Shown: positions 1-7,394 of the stretch, piece after piece
How the letters are laid out: every line of letters begins with the position of its first letter
How positions within the stretch are numbered: the first letter of the stretch is position 1
Assembly: GCA_016946835.1 (NCBI GenBank)
Contig: JACVTC010000070.1
Coordinates: 885,501 to 897,500, forward strand
From: Neocallimastix lanati (nom. inval.)
Lineage: Eukaryota; Neocallimastigomycota; Neocallimastigomycetes; Neocallimastigales; Neocallimastigaceae
Direction: 5' to 3'
DNA length: 12,000 nucleotides
The notes under the pieces: generated by a model
Told to the model about the DNA's origin: nothing
Databases searched by the model: none
Seen by the model: only the letters and a program-made list of their open reading frames with translations
Program-made: the position numbers and the translations under genes

Positions 1-654
1 TATAATATAATAATGAATAATTAATATATTATAAAAATTATTATCAAAAAGATATAAAAATTTAATAATGATTATTAAATATATACAAATAGGTTAACTA
101 CACCTATTTTATTTTAGATCAGAAATGATATATGGGGGAGGTTGCATTATGCCAATATTCACATGATATATATGTGTGTCTTTAGTTATTTTGTGCTACA
201 TAATATTATTTTATTGTATTATTTTGTTATTTCAATTTTTAAATTAATTAATAAGTGAATAATTAAATAAATCATAGAATGGTTAGATTTTATGATTTTA
301 ATTCTTTTATTTTAAATGCTATTAATAAAAGAATTATATAAAAATATAAATGTTATTAAAATAATAAATGCTATTAAAAATATAAATTTTATTAATAATG
401 ACTCTTTTATTTAAAAATTATTAAAAAAAATAATAATTATAATGATAAAACTATTAATTATACATTGTATTTGAATATTTATTTAAATTGTATAAATTTA
501 ATAAGCTTTATAAATTAAATTTTTTAATGACAGAATTCTGATGATTTCGGTTGGTCATTCCTCATTTCTTAGTTATTTATTATAAAGCAATATTTATATT
601 ATATTATTTAAATCAGTTTAACAATCAAACCACAAATCAGTAGTATTATTTCTA
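1..654. other. AT-rich intergenic DNA, no gene seen
   Basis: No coding stretch of any length can be supported on either strand. The sequence is mostly short A/T runs with frequent stops. A slightly GC-richer patch lies near 119-190, and a short inverted repeat (AATGAC/GTCATT arms with an internal AGAATTCT palindrome) lies near 525-561. The right part adjoins the 3' end of the minus-strand transposase relic, so a terminal inverted repeat of that element could be here, but none was recognised by eye. Confidence 0.6.
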
Positions 655-1294
655 TCAACATTTAGCATTAATTAACTCGGTTTCAATATTTTTTGTAGCG
701 TTCAATTAAGACAGTGATTTCATTAGCTTTATTTATTGCTCTTTTTTTTTTTTTATTATTTTCCAAATTCCTCTTATTTTTCTTTGATAATCATAATATG
801 ATAAATGTTCAAGTTTATTTAATTTATCTATTAATTCATAATAAAATGGCTTTGTTGGAACTAAATTATTTAAATAATTATTGAGTGATTCTGAGGCATT
901 GTTTGTTATAGGTTCTATATTATTATAATAATTACAAATTTTCAAATCATAACCAACTAAATATGTTTTATAAAAAATATTCTATAAACTTTAAAAATTG
1001 ACAATAATTATTTTTAATGGATTTAATTTTAATTATAACATAAATATCAAATAGGTATAATGTATACAGGATTTATCAATGGTAATTTTAAAATAGATTT
1101 ATAATAAATATAAATATATTACTATCATTTTTTTACTTTATTATAGCCTATTTAATTTTTTTTTTAATTTCTAGTGATTTTTTATAATGCAAAATGCAAT
1201 ATTTAATATTTGTATTAGGAAATATTGTTTTTGCTGCTTTAGATATGTCCCTTTCAAAATCACAATTCAAAATTTTTTTTGGTTCAATTATAAA
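655..1294 (-). pseudogene. MULE transposase relic, C-terminal half
   Basis: This is the C-terminal half of a Mutator-like (MULE) transposase, which cuts and joins DNA in the nucleus to move its element. The clearest part is an uninterrupted 48-codon stretch, 1294 to 1148, reading EPKKILNCDFERDISKAAK, then a C-x2-H motif (YCILHYKKS). DFE carries the second catalytic Asp of the MULE DDE fold and C-x2-H is a family hallmark. After an AT-rich, frameshifted gap comes a 70-codon frame (945-733) with the conserved TNNASESLNNYLNN block, then KPFYYELIDKLNKLEH and a basic IWKIIKKKK end. A run of T at 743-754 shifts the frame, after which NEITVLIERYKKY and ELINAKC reach a TGA at 655-657. Several frameshifts make it non-functional. 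The missing N-terminal half lies next door on the opposite strand. Family assignment is confident; exact ends are approximate. Confidence 0.85.
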
Positions 1295-1320
1295 CTATTA
1301 TTAATAAAAAAATATAAATT

Positions 1321-1980
1321 TAATTTTTCATAGATAAGAAAAGATAATTCCAAAGTTTATAAATGTACCGAATATAAAAAATAAATAAATATAAATCTTT
1401 TATTATTTTAAATGATAAGAAAGAAATCTTAAAAATATGATAGTTTACATAATCATCCTGAAATGGAATACTTTGTATCTCAATCTATAATGAAAAATTA
1501 AATTAAAGATAGAATTTAAAAAACATTCAATTCCTTTTGGTATAAAAATAAAAACCCCTATATAATAAAATTTCTAAATAAATGGGGTTTATATATATCC
1601 AGAATATAATTCAATTAAATCCCAAATATCAAGAAATTTAAATAAAAAAAACTACCATCCAATGGAACAACATTTGCTGAAATTCCTAAAGAATTTGAAT
1701 ATTATAAAACAAAGCGAGGTGAAAATTTTATGAAATTAAAAAAAATTATAATTTAATAATTTTTTAATCCCCTTTTCAAATAAAATTATTTAGGAAATAT
1801 AATGATGATATATTTCTTGATGGTATATATTTTATATATTTTATTTCCCCTAAATTTAGTTATTAAATATTTATTACAAGAATTTATGCTAAAGGATTAG
1901 ATAGTTTTTACACTACTTCTTTTGCAATATTAAGAAATAAAGAACAAGAAGCATATAAAATATTGCTTTTTTTCTTTTGT
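1321..1980 (+). pseudogene. FLYWCH zinc finger + MULE transposase relic, N-terminal half
   Basis: This relic carries the front half of the same kind of transposase as its minus-strand neighbour. A degraded FLYWCH-type zinc finger comes first: KVYKCTEYKK near 1350-1380, then HNHPEME at 1448, where the His-x-His pair would bind zinc in an intact protein. Next is SQSIMKN and, near 1650-1745, the linker LPSNGTTFAEIPKEFEYYK followed by TKRGENF, typical of FLYWCH/MULE proteins. A further frame from about 1768 reads DDIFLDGIYF, with the first catalytic Asp in DG-x-Y, then ISPKFSY, an in-frame TAA at 1864-1866 where the family has Gln (consistent with CAA to TAA), then ITRIYAKGLDSFYTTSF and NKEQEAYKIL, ending at TAG 1981-1983. 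Frameshifts and the nonsense codon make it dead. It stops just where the neighbouring C-terminal half begins in protein terms. Confidence 0.85.
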
Positions 1981-1983
1981 TAG

Positions 1984-2180
1984 ACTCATTTATATTAATA
2001 TTTAGATTTTTTCTTCCATTTCTATATTTTTTTTTAAATATTATTTAATTATATAATTAAAATAATTATATTAATTATCCAATATTATTCTTAATTATTA
2101 ATTTTGAAAAATTAGTTTTTCAATTATTTGTAAAAAAAATAAATAAATAAATAAATAAAGAATGCAACCATATAAATAAA
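1984..2180. other. AT-rich spacer with (AAAT)n
   Basis: No gene is seen. The stretch is AT-rich and contains a short (AAAT)n run at about 2139-2158 that leads into the tandem repeats that follow. Confidence 0.6.
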
Positions 2181-2313
2181 GATTGAATAAAATAAAATAA
2201 AATAAAATAAATAGGAATATAAAGTACAGATTGAATAAAATAAAATAAAATAAATATGAATATAAAGTACAGATTGAATAAAATAAAATAAAATAAAATA
2301 AAATAAAATAATA
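2181..2313. repeat. Tandem repeat, about 43-48 bp unit containing (AAAAT)n
   Basis: Three units start at GATTGAATAAAATAAAATAA, at 2181, 2229 and 2272. Each is GATTG followed by a variable number of TAAAA pentamers. The first two then continue with a shared segment, TATAAAGTACA. Unit length differs (48, 43 and about 42 bp) mainly through the number of pentamers. Long frames read through this block are low-complexity Phe/Ile/Leu products and are not genes. Confidence 0.85.
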
Positions 2314-2331
2314 ATTAATATTTTTATTATT

Positions 2332-2511
2332 TTGTTTATTTTCTCTTTTATTATAAATAATACGTTTATTCGGATAATTATAATTTTTACCAAATAAATT
2401 ATTTTTATAACAATTATTAAATTTAAAATTTGAATTGCCACAAGCAGTTCTTTCATTATACACATTATTTTTATTTTCATTATCATGGATATTATAATTA
2501 TCTTTACCCAA
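2332..2511 (-). pseudogene. Asn-rich hydrophilic frame, unrecognised
   Basis: A minus-strand frame from 2511 reads MGKDNYNIHDNENKNN and continues as about 60 Asn/Lys/Tyr-rich residues (including ACGNSNFKFNNCYKNN) before it runs into the pentamer repeat, where it becomes meaningless. Composition resembles ordinary coding sequence of this genome more than the flanks do, and it lies just downstream of a Gag fragment on the same strand, so it may be a decayed continuation of that element. There is no zinc-knuckle pattern (C-x2-C-x4-H-x4-C) and I do not recognise the protein. Confidence 0.3.
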
Positions 2512-2546
2512 TTACATATTTTATTTCTTCTTGCTAAAGAATAACA

Positions 2547-2742
2547 TTATTTTTCTCTTTTAATAATAAGTTCCTCTCTTAATTCAAATTCCACACCTTC
2601 TTTTAAGAAAGTAAATTTTCTTTCAGACTTATTTTTATCATATAATTCCATTATTCTATTGAAATCATTTAAGCTATCCATTTATATCTACTCCATATTG
2701 TTCTAATATGGGTAGTTTATTTATCACTTGTTGTATATTCAT
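2547..2742 (-). pseudogene. Ty3/gypsy Gag-like fragment
   Basis: Two overlapping frames on the minus strand look like the start of a retrotransposon Gag protein, which packages the element's RNA. From ATG 2742 the first frame reads MNIQQVINKLPILEQYGVD and hits a TAG. One base out of frame, from ATG 2681, a 44-codon frame reads SLNDFNRIMELYDKNKSERK, then FTFLKEGVEFELREEL, and ends at TAA 2547. The pattern of an L-x-x-F-x-R-I-M helix followed by a Lys/Arg-rich turn and FT-x-L-KE is what I associate with Gag of fungal gypsy elements, where a Trp normally precedes LNDF; here the TAG sits at that position (TGG to TAG would explain it). Only about 65 residues survive. It is on the same strand as the Pol relic at 4902-8032 but on its downstream side, so it belongs to a different copy. 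Confidence 0.55.
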
Positions 2743-2824
2743 TTTTTTTTATTATTATAAATATTTTATTGTTTATTTACACATTAGTATTTTTATTATT
2801 TTATTATTTTCATATTATTTTTAC

Positions 2825-2920
2825 TTCTGACAGCGCCCGGATTCTCCACCAATTTTGAAACGTATCTTTTATATTTAAAGGTGTATCTAAATAATTTTAT
2901 TTGTTTGGACGTTGTCAGAA
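2825..2920. repeat. Inverted-repeat island, 14-bp imperfect arms
   Basis: TTCTGACAGCGCCC at 2825-2838 faces GGACGTTGTCAGAA at 2907-2920; the arms match at 12 of 14 positions, and one mismatch becomes a G-U pair in RNA. The 96-bp unit is much richer in G+C than its flanks. No target-site duplication is obvious. It could be a tiny MITE-like element or a structured RNA; the sequence does not decide. Confidence 0.55.
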
Positions 2921-3290
2921 GGGAATTATTGACAAAATAATATATTTTAATATTATATAGAATAATACACACAATAATAATATTCACTCTTTAATATTTA
3001 TTTTATTTTATTTTATTTATTTATTATCATTCATCCATAAAAAATACATCATCAATATAAATATTTGTTAACTAGTTAAAATATAATTAAATCATTCAAT
3101 AAAATATAATTAATTACTAAAATCTCTTATGTTATTAATGTAAACTAAATATAAAACTACACTAAACTATACTAATAAACATGCTTATAGGTTAAATTAT
3201 TAATAAAACTAAATTAATATTAAAAAAAAAGAACCATTCTTTAAACTATTATTATTTACTAACTATATATAATATTATTAAATTATTATT
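2921..3290. other. AT-rich intergenic DNA
   Basis: No gene is seen. The only notable sites are short TTTTA pentamer runs near 3000-3025 and a 12-bp palindrome TTAACTAGTTAA at about 3068-3079. Confidence 0.6.
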
Positions 3291-3760
3291 AACCAATAAG
3301 ATTTCACTAACCTAAATTTCACTAAATTATGGTATTTATGGTGGTGGTACAGTATCATTATGAGTTTCGTTACAATTAGTATATTATTAATATCTTATAA
3401 TTAAATATTATTATTATTATGTAACTTAACAAAGTATAAAAGAAAGATGTAAAAACCTATCTTTTATGCTCTTTGTAAGGTTATTGTAAAATTACCTTAA
3501 TAATAATAGTTTATAGATATTTAATTATTAAATAAAGAGAAATTATTATATAAATAAAAATAATTAAATAATTTTAATTATTAAAGTTTATTATAAATAA
3601 ATTTTTATTAAACTAAACCATTTAAATATTTATTATTATTATTATATATCTATATAGCATATTACTATATAGACATATTGACTTTGTAAAATTTTAATAA
3701 AACATATTATTTTATTTAAATTTAAAACATAAAATATATCAAAATCTTAACAATAATGTC
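3291..3760 (+). promoter_or_regulatory. Possible decayed LTR with TATA box (copy A)
   Basis: A GC-richer patch (3310-3375) is followed by AGTATAAAAG at about 3434, a short hairpin (AAAGAT/ATCTTT), CTTTGTAAGGTTATT, and a second hairpin (TAAGGT/ACCTTA). A diverged version of the TATA-to-GTAAG block recurs at about 4449. A TATA box followed by a short structured segment and AT-rich tail, present twice on one strand about 1 kb apart, would fit LTRs of a plus-strand retroelement. The boundaries cannot be fixed: no clear TG...CA ends or target duplication were found, and the similarity is only moderate. Confidence 0.25.
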
Positions 3761-4011
3761 ACGAATACTAGTGGATTTGAGATTAAAATTCACTATTAGA
3801 TCAATTGAAATTTAATTTAGTTATTGACAAAAAATTATTTTAATTCCATTTTAATTATAAAAATAAATATTAGAAACATTAAAATAATCAGAAAACAAAG
3901 GGATTGGAATTATTTATTAAAGATCATTTAATTTAATTTAATTTAACCCTTAAGGATTTAATATAAATAACTTGAGGAAAAAACAACGACAACTCAACAA
4001 ATAATGGAAAT

Positions 4012-4146
4012 ATGATATTGATTATTCCAGTTAAAATTATATTCATTAGAAAGCTACGGACGAGAACTACAACATATATTAAAATCAAACCTTATTGGAC
4101 AACTAGATGATGAGATATTGGACTTTAAAGATATTTTAAATATCTA
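4012..4146 (+). pseudogene. Unidentified coding scrap
   Basis: A plus-strand frame reads LYSLESYGRELQHILKSN, then LIGQLDDEILDFKDILNI, and stops at TAA 4144-4146. In this AT desert, 35 or more residues with mixed Leu/Glu/Asp/Gly/Arg composition and an amphipathic helical pattern suggest old coding sequence. It lies between the two LTR-promoter-like blocks, so a Gag-like remnant of an inserted element is possible. I do not recognise the family, and there is no start codon in frame. Confidence 0.3.
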
Positions 4147-4448
4147 AAAAACAATTTAATTATTTAATTAAGACCCTAGATTATTAATTAGAAATTTATA
4201 TTAGATAAAATCTCTTAACTTGGAAATTATATTATTAATTTTTTTTATGAACAAATATTATTAATTAAAAATACAGAATTAGTTATTAGTAATAGTCTAA
4301 TAATATTTTATTTATAGAGTTATTGTATTAAAAGATTCTTATCCATATTATTTTATTATTATATTTTATATAGTTTATAATACATGTAATGAATATATTA
4401 AGATTAAAATGCATTATTTAATTATATTGTTAATTATTATTTTAGTTT
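4147..4448. other. AT-rich intergenic DNA
   Basis: I see nothing here beyond A/T-rich filler with dense stops in all frames. Confidence 0.6.
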
Positions 4449-4860
4449 AGTATAAAAAGGATTTGAAATTCCATATTTTGAATTCCTTGTAAGATTATTA
4501 ACTAATTAACATTTAACCTTATTAACCAATTAACATAAAGTTAATGAATTAATTATAACAATAAATAATTTTTATATTAATCTTAGTAAAATTTATTATT
4601 AAAATATATTTTAAATAAAGTTCTACTAAAACATAAATCTTAAGGATCGAATTCTTAATTATAAAACTCTGTGTGTGTTATTTATTATTTAAATTTAAAT
4701 TAAATTGTTATAATTAATAAAGAAACATCTTGACCTGACCAATTTAACCCAAACTAGGAAAGATTTAGCTAGAATCTAACCTACCACCCAATAAGATTTT
4801 AACTATAATCTTTTTACCTATTTTAAATTTTTAACAATAATCTTACCACGAAAAAATTTT
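4449..4860 (+). promoter_or_regulatory. Possible decayed LTR with TATA box (copy B), overlapping gypsy 3' flank
   Basis: AGTATAAAAAGG at about 4449 is followed by TATTTTGAATTCCTTGTAAG and ATTATT, a diverged partner of the block at 3434. Further right, CCCAATAAGATTTT (about 4787) resembles CCAATAAGATTTC at about 3293, and TTAACAATAATCTTACCACG (about 4830) resembles TTAACAATAATGTCACG (about 3748). The order of these shared motifs is not the same in the two places, so several nested LTR pieces may be mixed. The 3' LTR of the minus-strand gypsy element should also begin in this region, directly left of its polypurine tract at 4902. Confidence 0.22.
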
Positions 4861-4901
4861 AACAAATAATAAAATAATTGTAATTATTGATTCTGTTATA
4901 A

Positions 4902-4912
4902 CTCTCTCCCTT
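4902..4912 (-). other. Candidate polypurine tract
   Basis: On the minus strand this reads AAGGGAGAGAG, directly after the chromodomain-like tail and in front of AT-rich sequence starting TTATAACAGAATC. A polypurine tract primes plus-strand DNA synthesis and sits just before the 3' LTR. The expected TG at the LTR start is not intact (AGTTATAACA where TGTTATAACA might have been). Confidence 0.45.
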
Positions 4913-4924
4913 AAAGACGGATTC

Positions 4925-5004
4925 CAGACGTCTTAGGTTTTGGTTTTACTTGGATACTTCTTGTGGAATTCAGCAATAAATTTATTACAATGAAGATAAA
5001 TGGG
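4925..5004 (-). pseudogene. Chromodomain-like C-terminal tail of gypsy integrase
   Basis: Read on the minus strand, 5004 to about 4934 gives PIYLHCNKFIAEFHKKYPSK followed by TKPK. The signature is the end of a retrotransposon chromodomain: a pro/ile-x-x-leu-his-asn strand, an alpha helix ending in EFH-[KR]-[KR]-YP, and a basic KPKP tail. In intact elements this is the extreme C-terminus of integrase and guides insertion to chromatin. Here it directly follows RNase H sequence, so the whole integrase zinc finger and DDE core are gone. The remnant is short, so the call rests on the E-F-H-K-K-Y-P block and on its position just before the polypurine tract. Confidence 0.6.
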
Positions 5005-5016
5005 TAACAGAAGTCA

Positions 5017-5640
5017 GTTTACCCATTTAAGATGGAGGCTAGTAAGAGGTTCTTTGTTAGCAAAAAAAAAAAATACTGACTAGGGGCTTTTGATCAGTAT
5101 TATAGGGTCGTTACAAAAGGGCTACCGGTGAGAAAAACACTTTGAACTTCCTTACACAGTGGAACACAGGCTTTCCTTCCAAGTCAGTAACACTGTGGTT
5201 ATTTTCCGAAAAGGGAAAAGGGATCTACTTTCAAAAATAGATTGGAACCTCTATATTATCTTTAACTTGAAAGTAAAAACACCACCTAAGCCCTATCCTT
5301 AATGCGTCCATGCGAATAATAAAATGGTTTCTTATAGTCAGGAAGGTGTTAAGATAGGGGCACTTAACTAATTTATTTTTTCAGTTCTTCGAAAAGCGAC
5401 TGTTGCAGTCCTCAGGACCAAATAAAAAGGAACATCTTTCTTTTAAGTCATTGGAACAATGGATATGCAACTTGAGCAAAGTTGAAAATAAACTTTCCGT
5501 AATAACCAATAGCGCCAAGGGAAGGATTCGCAATTGAGTTTTTGTCTTTAGGAGGAATCCAGCCAGCCAGTTTATAATAACTTTTGACCTTCTCAGGAAT
5601 GGGAGAAATAACCTTCGGTAGAAAGAAGGTGACCGAGGAG
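5017..5640 (-). pseudogene. Gypsy RNase H domain and RT-RH connection, relic
   Basis: The 5675-5448 part carries the connection after the RT palm: PIPEKVKSYYKLAGWIPPKD and then AIGYYGKFIFNFAQVAYPLF, the fungal form of the usual L-G-x-x-NYYRKFIPNFS block. RNase H then appears in pieces: RMDALRIGL near 5300 (the TDAS-x-x-GLG site, Asp kept), NHSVTDLEGKPV at about 5165-5200 (the Y-S-x-T-E/D-x-E site, Glu kept), VRKFKVFFSP, TDQKPLVS at 5078-5098 (TDHKPL with His changed to Gln) and NKEPLTSLHLKWVN ending at 5017. RNase H removes the RNA template after reverse transcription. At least six frame changes or stops interrupt it, and a 12-A run at 5062-5073 interrupts the strand after PLVS. Confidence 0.8.
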
Positions 5641-6381
5641 AGTGACGTAACTTTATTTTTAAAAAAAAGGTACATTTCTCAATATTTATTTTTAAATTCA
5701 TTATCATTTAAAAAATTTTTAAAAACTTTACCCAAATCACTATTATGATCTTCTAATGCTTTTTTTGAAAATACAATAATATCATCAATATAAATAAAAA
5801 CGCAAACACCAATTAAGTCCAAAAAAAAAAAAAAAATTCTGTTCGTTGCATAATCCAAATGGCATGACTCTGAAGTTATAATATTCCAAACAAAGTGGTT
5901 AAAGGCTGTTTTTATCTTGATCTTCTTCAGCCATGGGTATTTGATGATACCCAGAAAACAAAATCAACAGTAGATTAATATTTGGGGAATTATTGCCAAT
6001 GTAATTAAAGATATCATCGATTAATGGTAGGGCATAAGCATCCTTTAATAGTAACATTATTCAATTTGCAATAGTCCACACACAATCGCCATTTGTTTAC
6101 CATTTTTTTTTTTTTTTTTTTTTTTTGGAACAAGTACCACCGGTGAAGACCATGACGAGAAAGAAGGTTCAATAAGGTTTTTTTTTTTTTTTTTTTTAAT
6201 TAATATTATTAATTCTTGTTTTAATACATCTATGTGAAAGATTTAGGTATTCTATATGATTTTTTTGTTTTATTGGTTGGGCACCTGGCACTAGTTCGAT
6301 CCTATGAGGGAGAAATTTCGATTTACCAGGATCATCTGTTTTTATTGCTATAAATATCAAAATTTTTATAAAATAATTCAT
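5640..6381 (-). pseudogene. Gypsy reverse transcriptase domain, relic
   Basis: In reading order the minus strand gives LPHRIELVPGAQPIKQKNHI (the leader that precedes fungal gypsy RTs), then LIEPSFSSWSSPVVLVPKK, KWRLCVDYCKLNNVTIK, PLIDDIF, LFSGYHQIPM, YNFRVMPFGLCN (5865-5845), and YIDDIIVFSKKALEDH with the catalytic YIDD at 5792-5781. The end reads LKINIEKCTFFLK. The two active-site Asp residues of YIDD are intact; the first catalytic Asp survives as a GAT codon one frame out just before SGYHQI. The thumb-side segment between MPFGLCN and DLIG is replaced by a 16-base homopolymer, and 20- and 24-base T runs break the N-terminal part. Reverse transcriptase copies element RNA into DNA; this copy cannot. 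Confidence 0.9.
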
Positions 6382-6419
6382 TCACTATTTTTTTTTTTTT
6401 TGAAATTTTCAGGTATAGT

Positions 6420-6617
6420 TTATATAATTTCATCAATTATATTTTGTTTAATTGTATCAGAATCATTTGCATCGTTATTTTCGTCATTTACAACAGTTAC
6501 TGTTATCAATATAGGGTTCTGTTCAATAGGCTCTTCTTGAGCATGATCTTCTGGATTCGGAATAGGTGAGTCAATATCATAGTATAGATCAGCTAATTCA
6601 GTAGAATTATTATTTTT
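6420..6617 (-). pseudogene. Acidic linker between protease and RT
   Basis: An uninterrupted 65-codon minus-strand frame without a start codon reads NNNSTELADLYYDIDSPIPN, then PEDHAQEEPIEQNPILI and VTVVNDENNDANDSD, ending at TAA 6420-6422. Asp/Glu/Asn-rich composition and position between the retropepsin and RT relics mark it as the spacer of the polyprotein. No domain is recognisable. Confidence 0.6.
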
Positions 6618-6639
6618 TCATCAATATAAAAATAATTTT

Positions 6640-7010
6640 ATCTTTTAACTAGATTGATATCAAATCTATTTTTCTTAAAGAGAATCGACAACCTATTAAG
6701 AACATCAAAAATTATCATCTTTTTCAATAACCCTTGAAATATTCAACGAACATTTTTACACCTAATGGAAATTTTTAATTCAACTACTTCACTAGCAATA
6801 GTGGAATTAGAATATGCTTGTAAAAAAAATTGTTTCCGAGATGGTCCCAATAGCAGGTTTGTTAATTTTTTTATTTTATTTAATGTGGATCTTGTTATAG
6901 CATTAAGGCTAGCACAAGAATCCAAAAAAATATTTCACATGATTTATTCTCGACAAATCCATTCACTTTAATAATTTTTTTATTCTTGCTAATTTATTGT
7001 CATGACATTA
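6640..7010 (-). pseudogene. Gypsy retropepsin (aspartic protease), relic
   Basis: The minus strand reads KVNGFVENKSCEIF, a one-base shift in a T/A run, then LDSCASLNAITRSTLNKI. This is the fungal gypsy protease start, where the catalytic motif should be D-[ST]-G-A; here it is D-S-C-A, the Asp codon being at 6922-6920. The rest follows: FFLQAYSNSTIASEVVELKI, then after a stop near 6743 the frame changes and IIFDVLNRLSILFKK matches the flap-to-end strand (usually yDvLLGR-x-WL). A retropepsin cuts the element's own polyprotein as a dimer. Frameshifts and the Gly-to-Cys change at the active site show decay. Family and position are consistent; the residue change itself is read directly. Confidence 0.75.
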
Positions 7011-7039
7011 GTAACTGTATTTTTTTTTTTTTAGGGGGT

Positions 7040-7394
7040 AAGTTTTAAGGCCTTCATAAATTCAGATCGAAATTTAGGGAATAGATCCAAAAGATATGTT
7101 AGCTTGGTAATTTACTTCAGTAGAAGCTACTTCTTTAACTAAATCTTGAATGCAGTATTCTTCAAAAGTCTTTCATCAAATTTATGTGACGTTCCTTGTT
7201 ATTTATAGGTAATTCTTGAGAATTGGTTTTCACTTTATTATCATTAATTTGTTCCCTAATTTCTCTGATACGTTCTTGTTTATTTTTCTTTTTAGCATTA
7301 ATTAATATTCTTTTCAGTAATGAAGGAAGGATCTAAATATTCTAATTTTTCTGTGGTGCTATGATTATCTTTAGTGTTATTAACTAATTCACTT
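7040..7394 (-). pseudogene. Pre-protease segment of gypsy Pol, relic
   Basis: In three successive frames the minus strand reads ESELVNNTKDNHSTTEKLEY, then KKKNKQERIREIREQINDNK, and finally EYCIQDLVKEVASTEVNYQA, SFGSIPKF and RSEFMKALKLTP. The last block, a short helix, an ISFG-x-x-x-x-IP turn and a helix with Arg-x-EF-x-x-AL, is characteristic of the region just upstream of the protease in fungal gypsy Pol proteins as I know them. The frame changes near 7307, 7168 and 7073 make it non-functional. No enzymatic role is assigned. Confidence 0.55.

Noticed and set aside
525-561. Short hairpin AATGAC...GTCATT
   Set aside because: Six-base arms across about 24 bases are expected by chance in a 12-kb window.
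2098-2486. Long minus-strand frames rich in Phe/Ile/Leu/Tyr across 2100-2340
   Set aside because: They read through the TAAAA pentamer repeats; the apparent hydrophobic helices are repeat translation. Only the Asn-rich part right of 2332 was kept, at low confidence.
2825-2920. Possible tRNA gene
   Set aside because: The end stem fits an acceptor-like pairing, but there is no TTCGA-type T loop, no D arm and no anticodon stem at the required spacing.
2796-2987. 63-codon minus-strand frame over the inverted repeat
   Set aside because: Composition is Ile/Lys/Asn background except where it crosses the GC-richer inverted repeat; no family pattern is visible.
3068-3079. Palindrome TTAACTAGTTAA as LTR end
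   Set aside because: It has the right flavour (TGTTAAC) but no partner end or target duplication was found.
6304-6971. Plus-strand frames at 6304-6540 and 6765-6971
   Set aside because: They are antisense to the recognisable acidic linker and retropepsin of the minus-strand gypsy relic.
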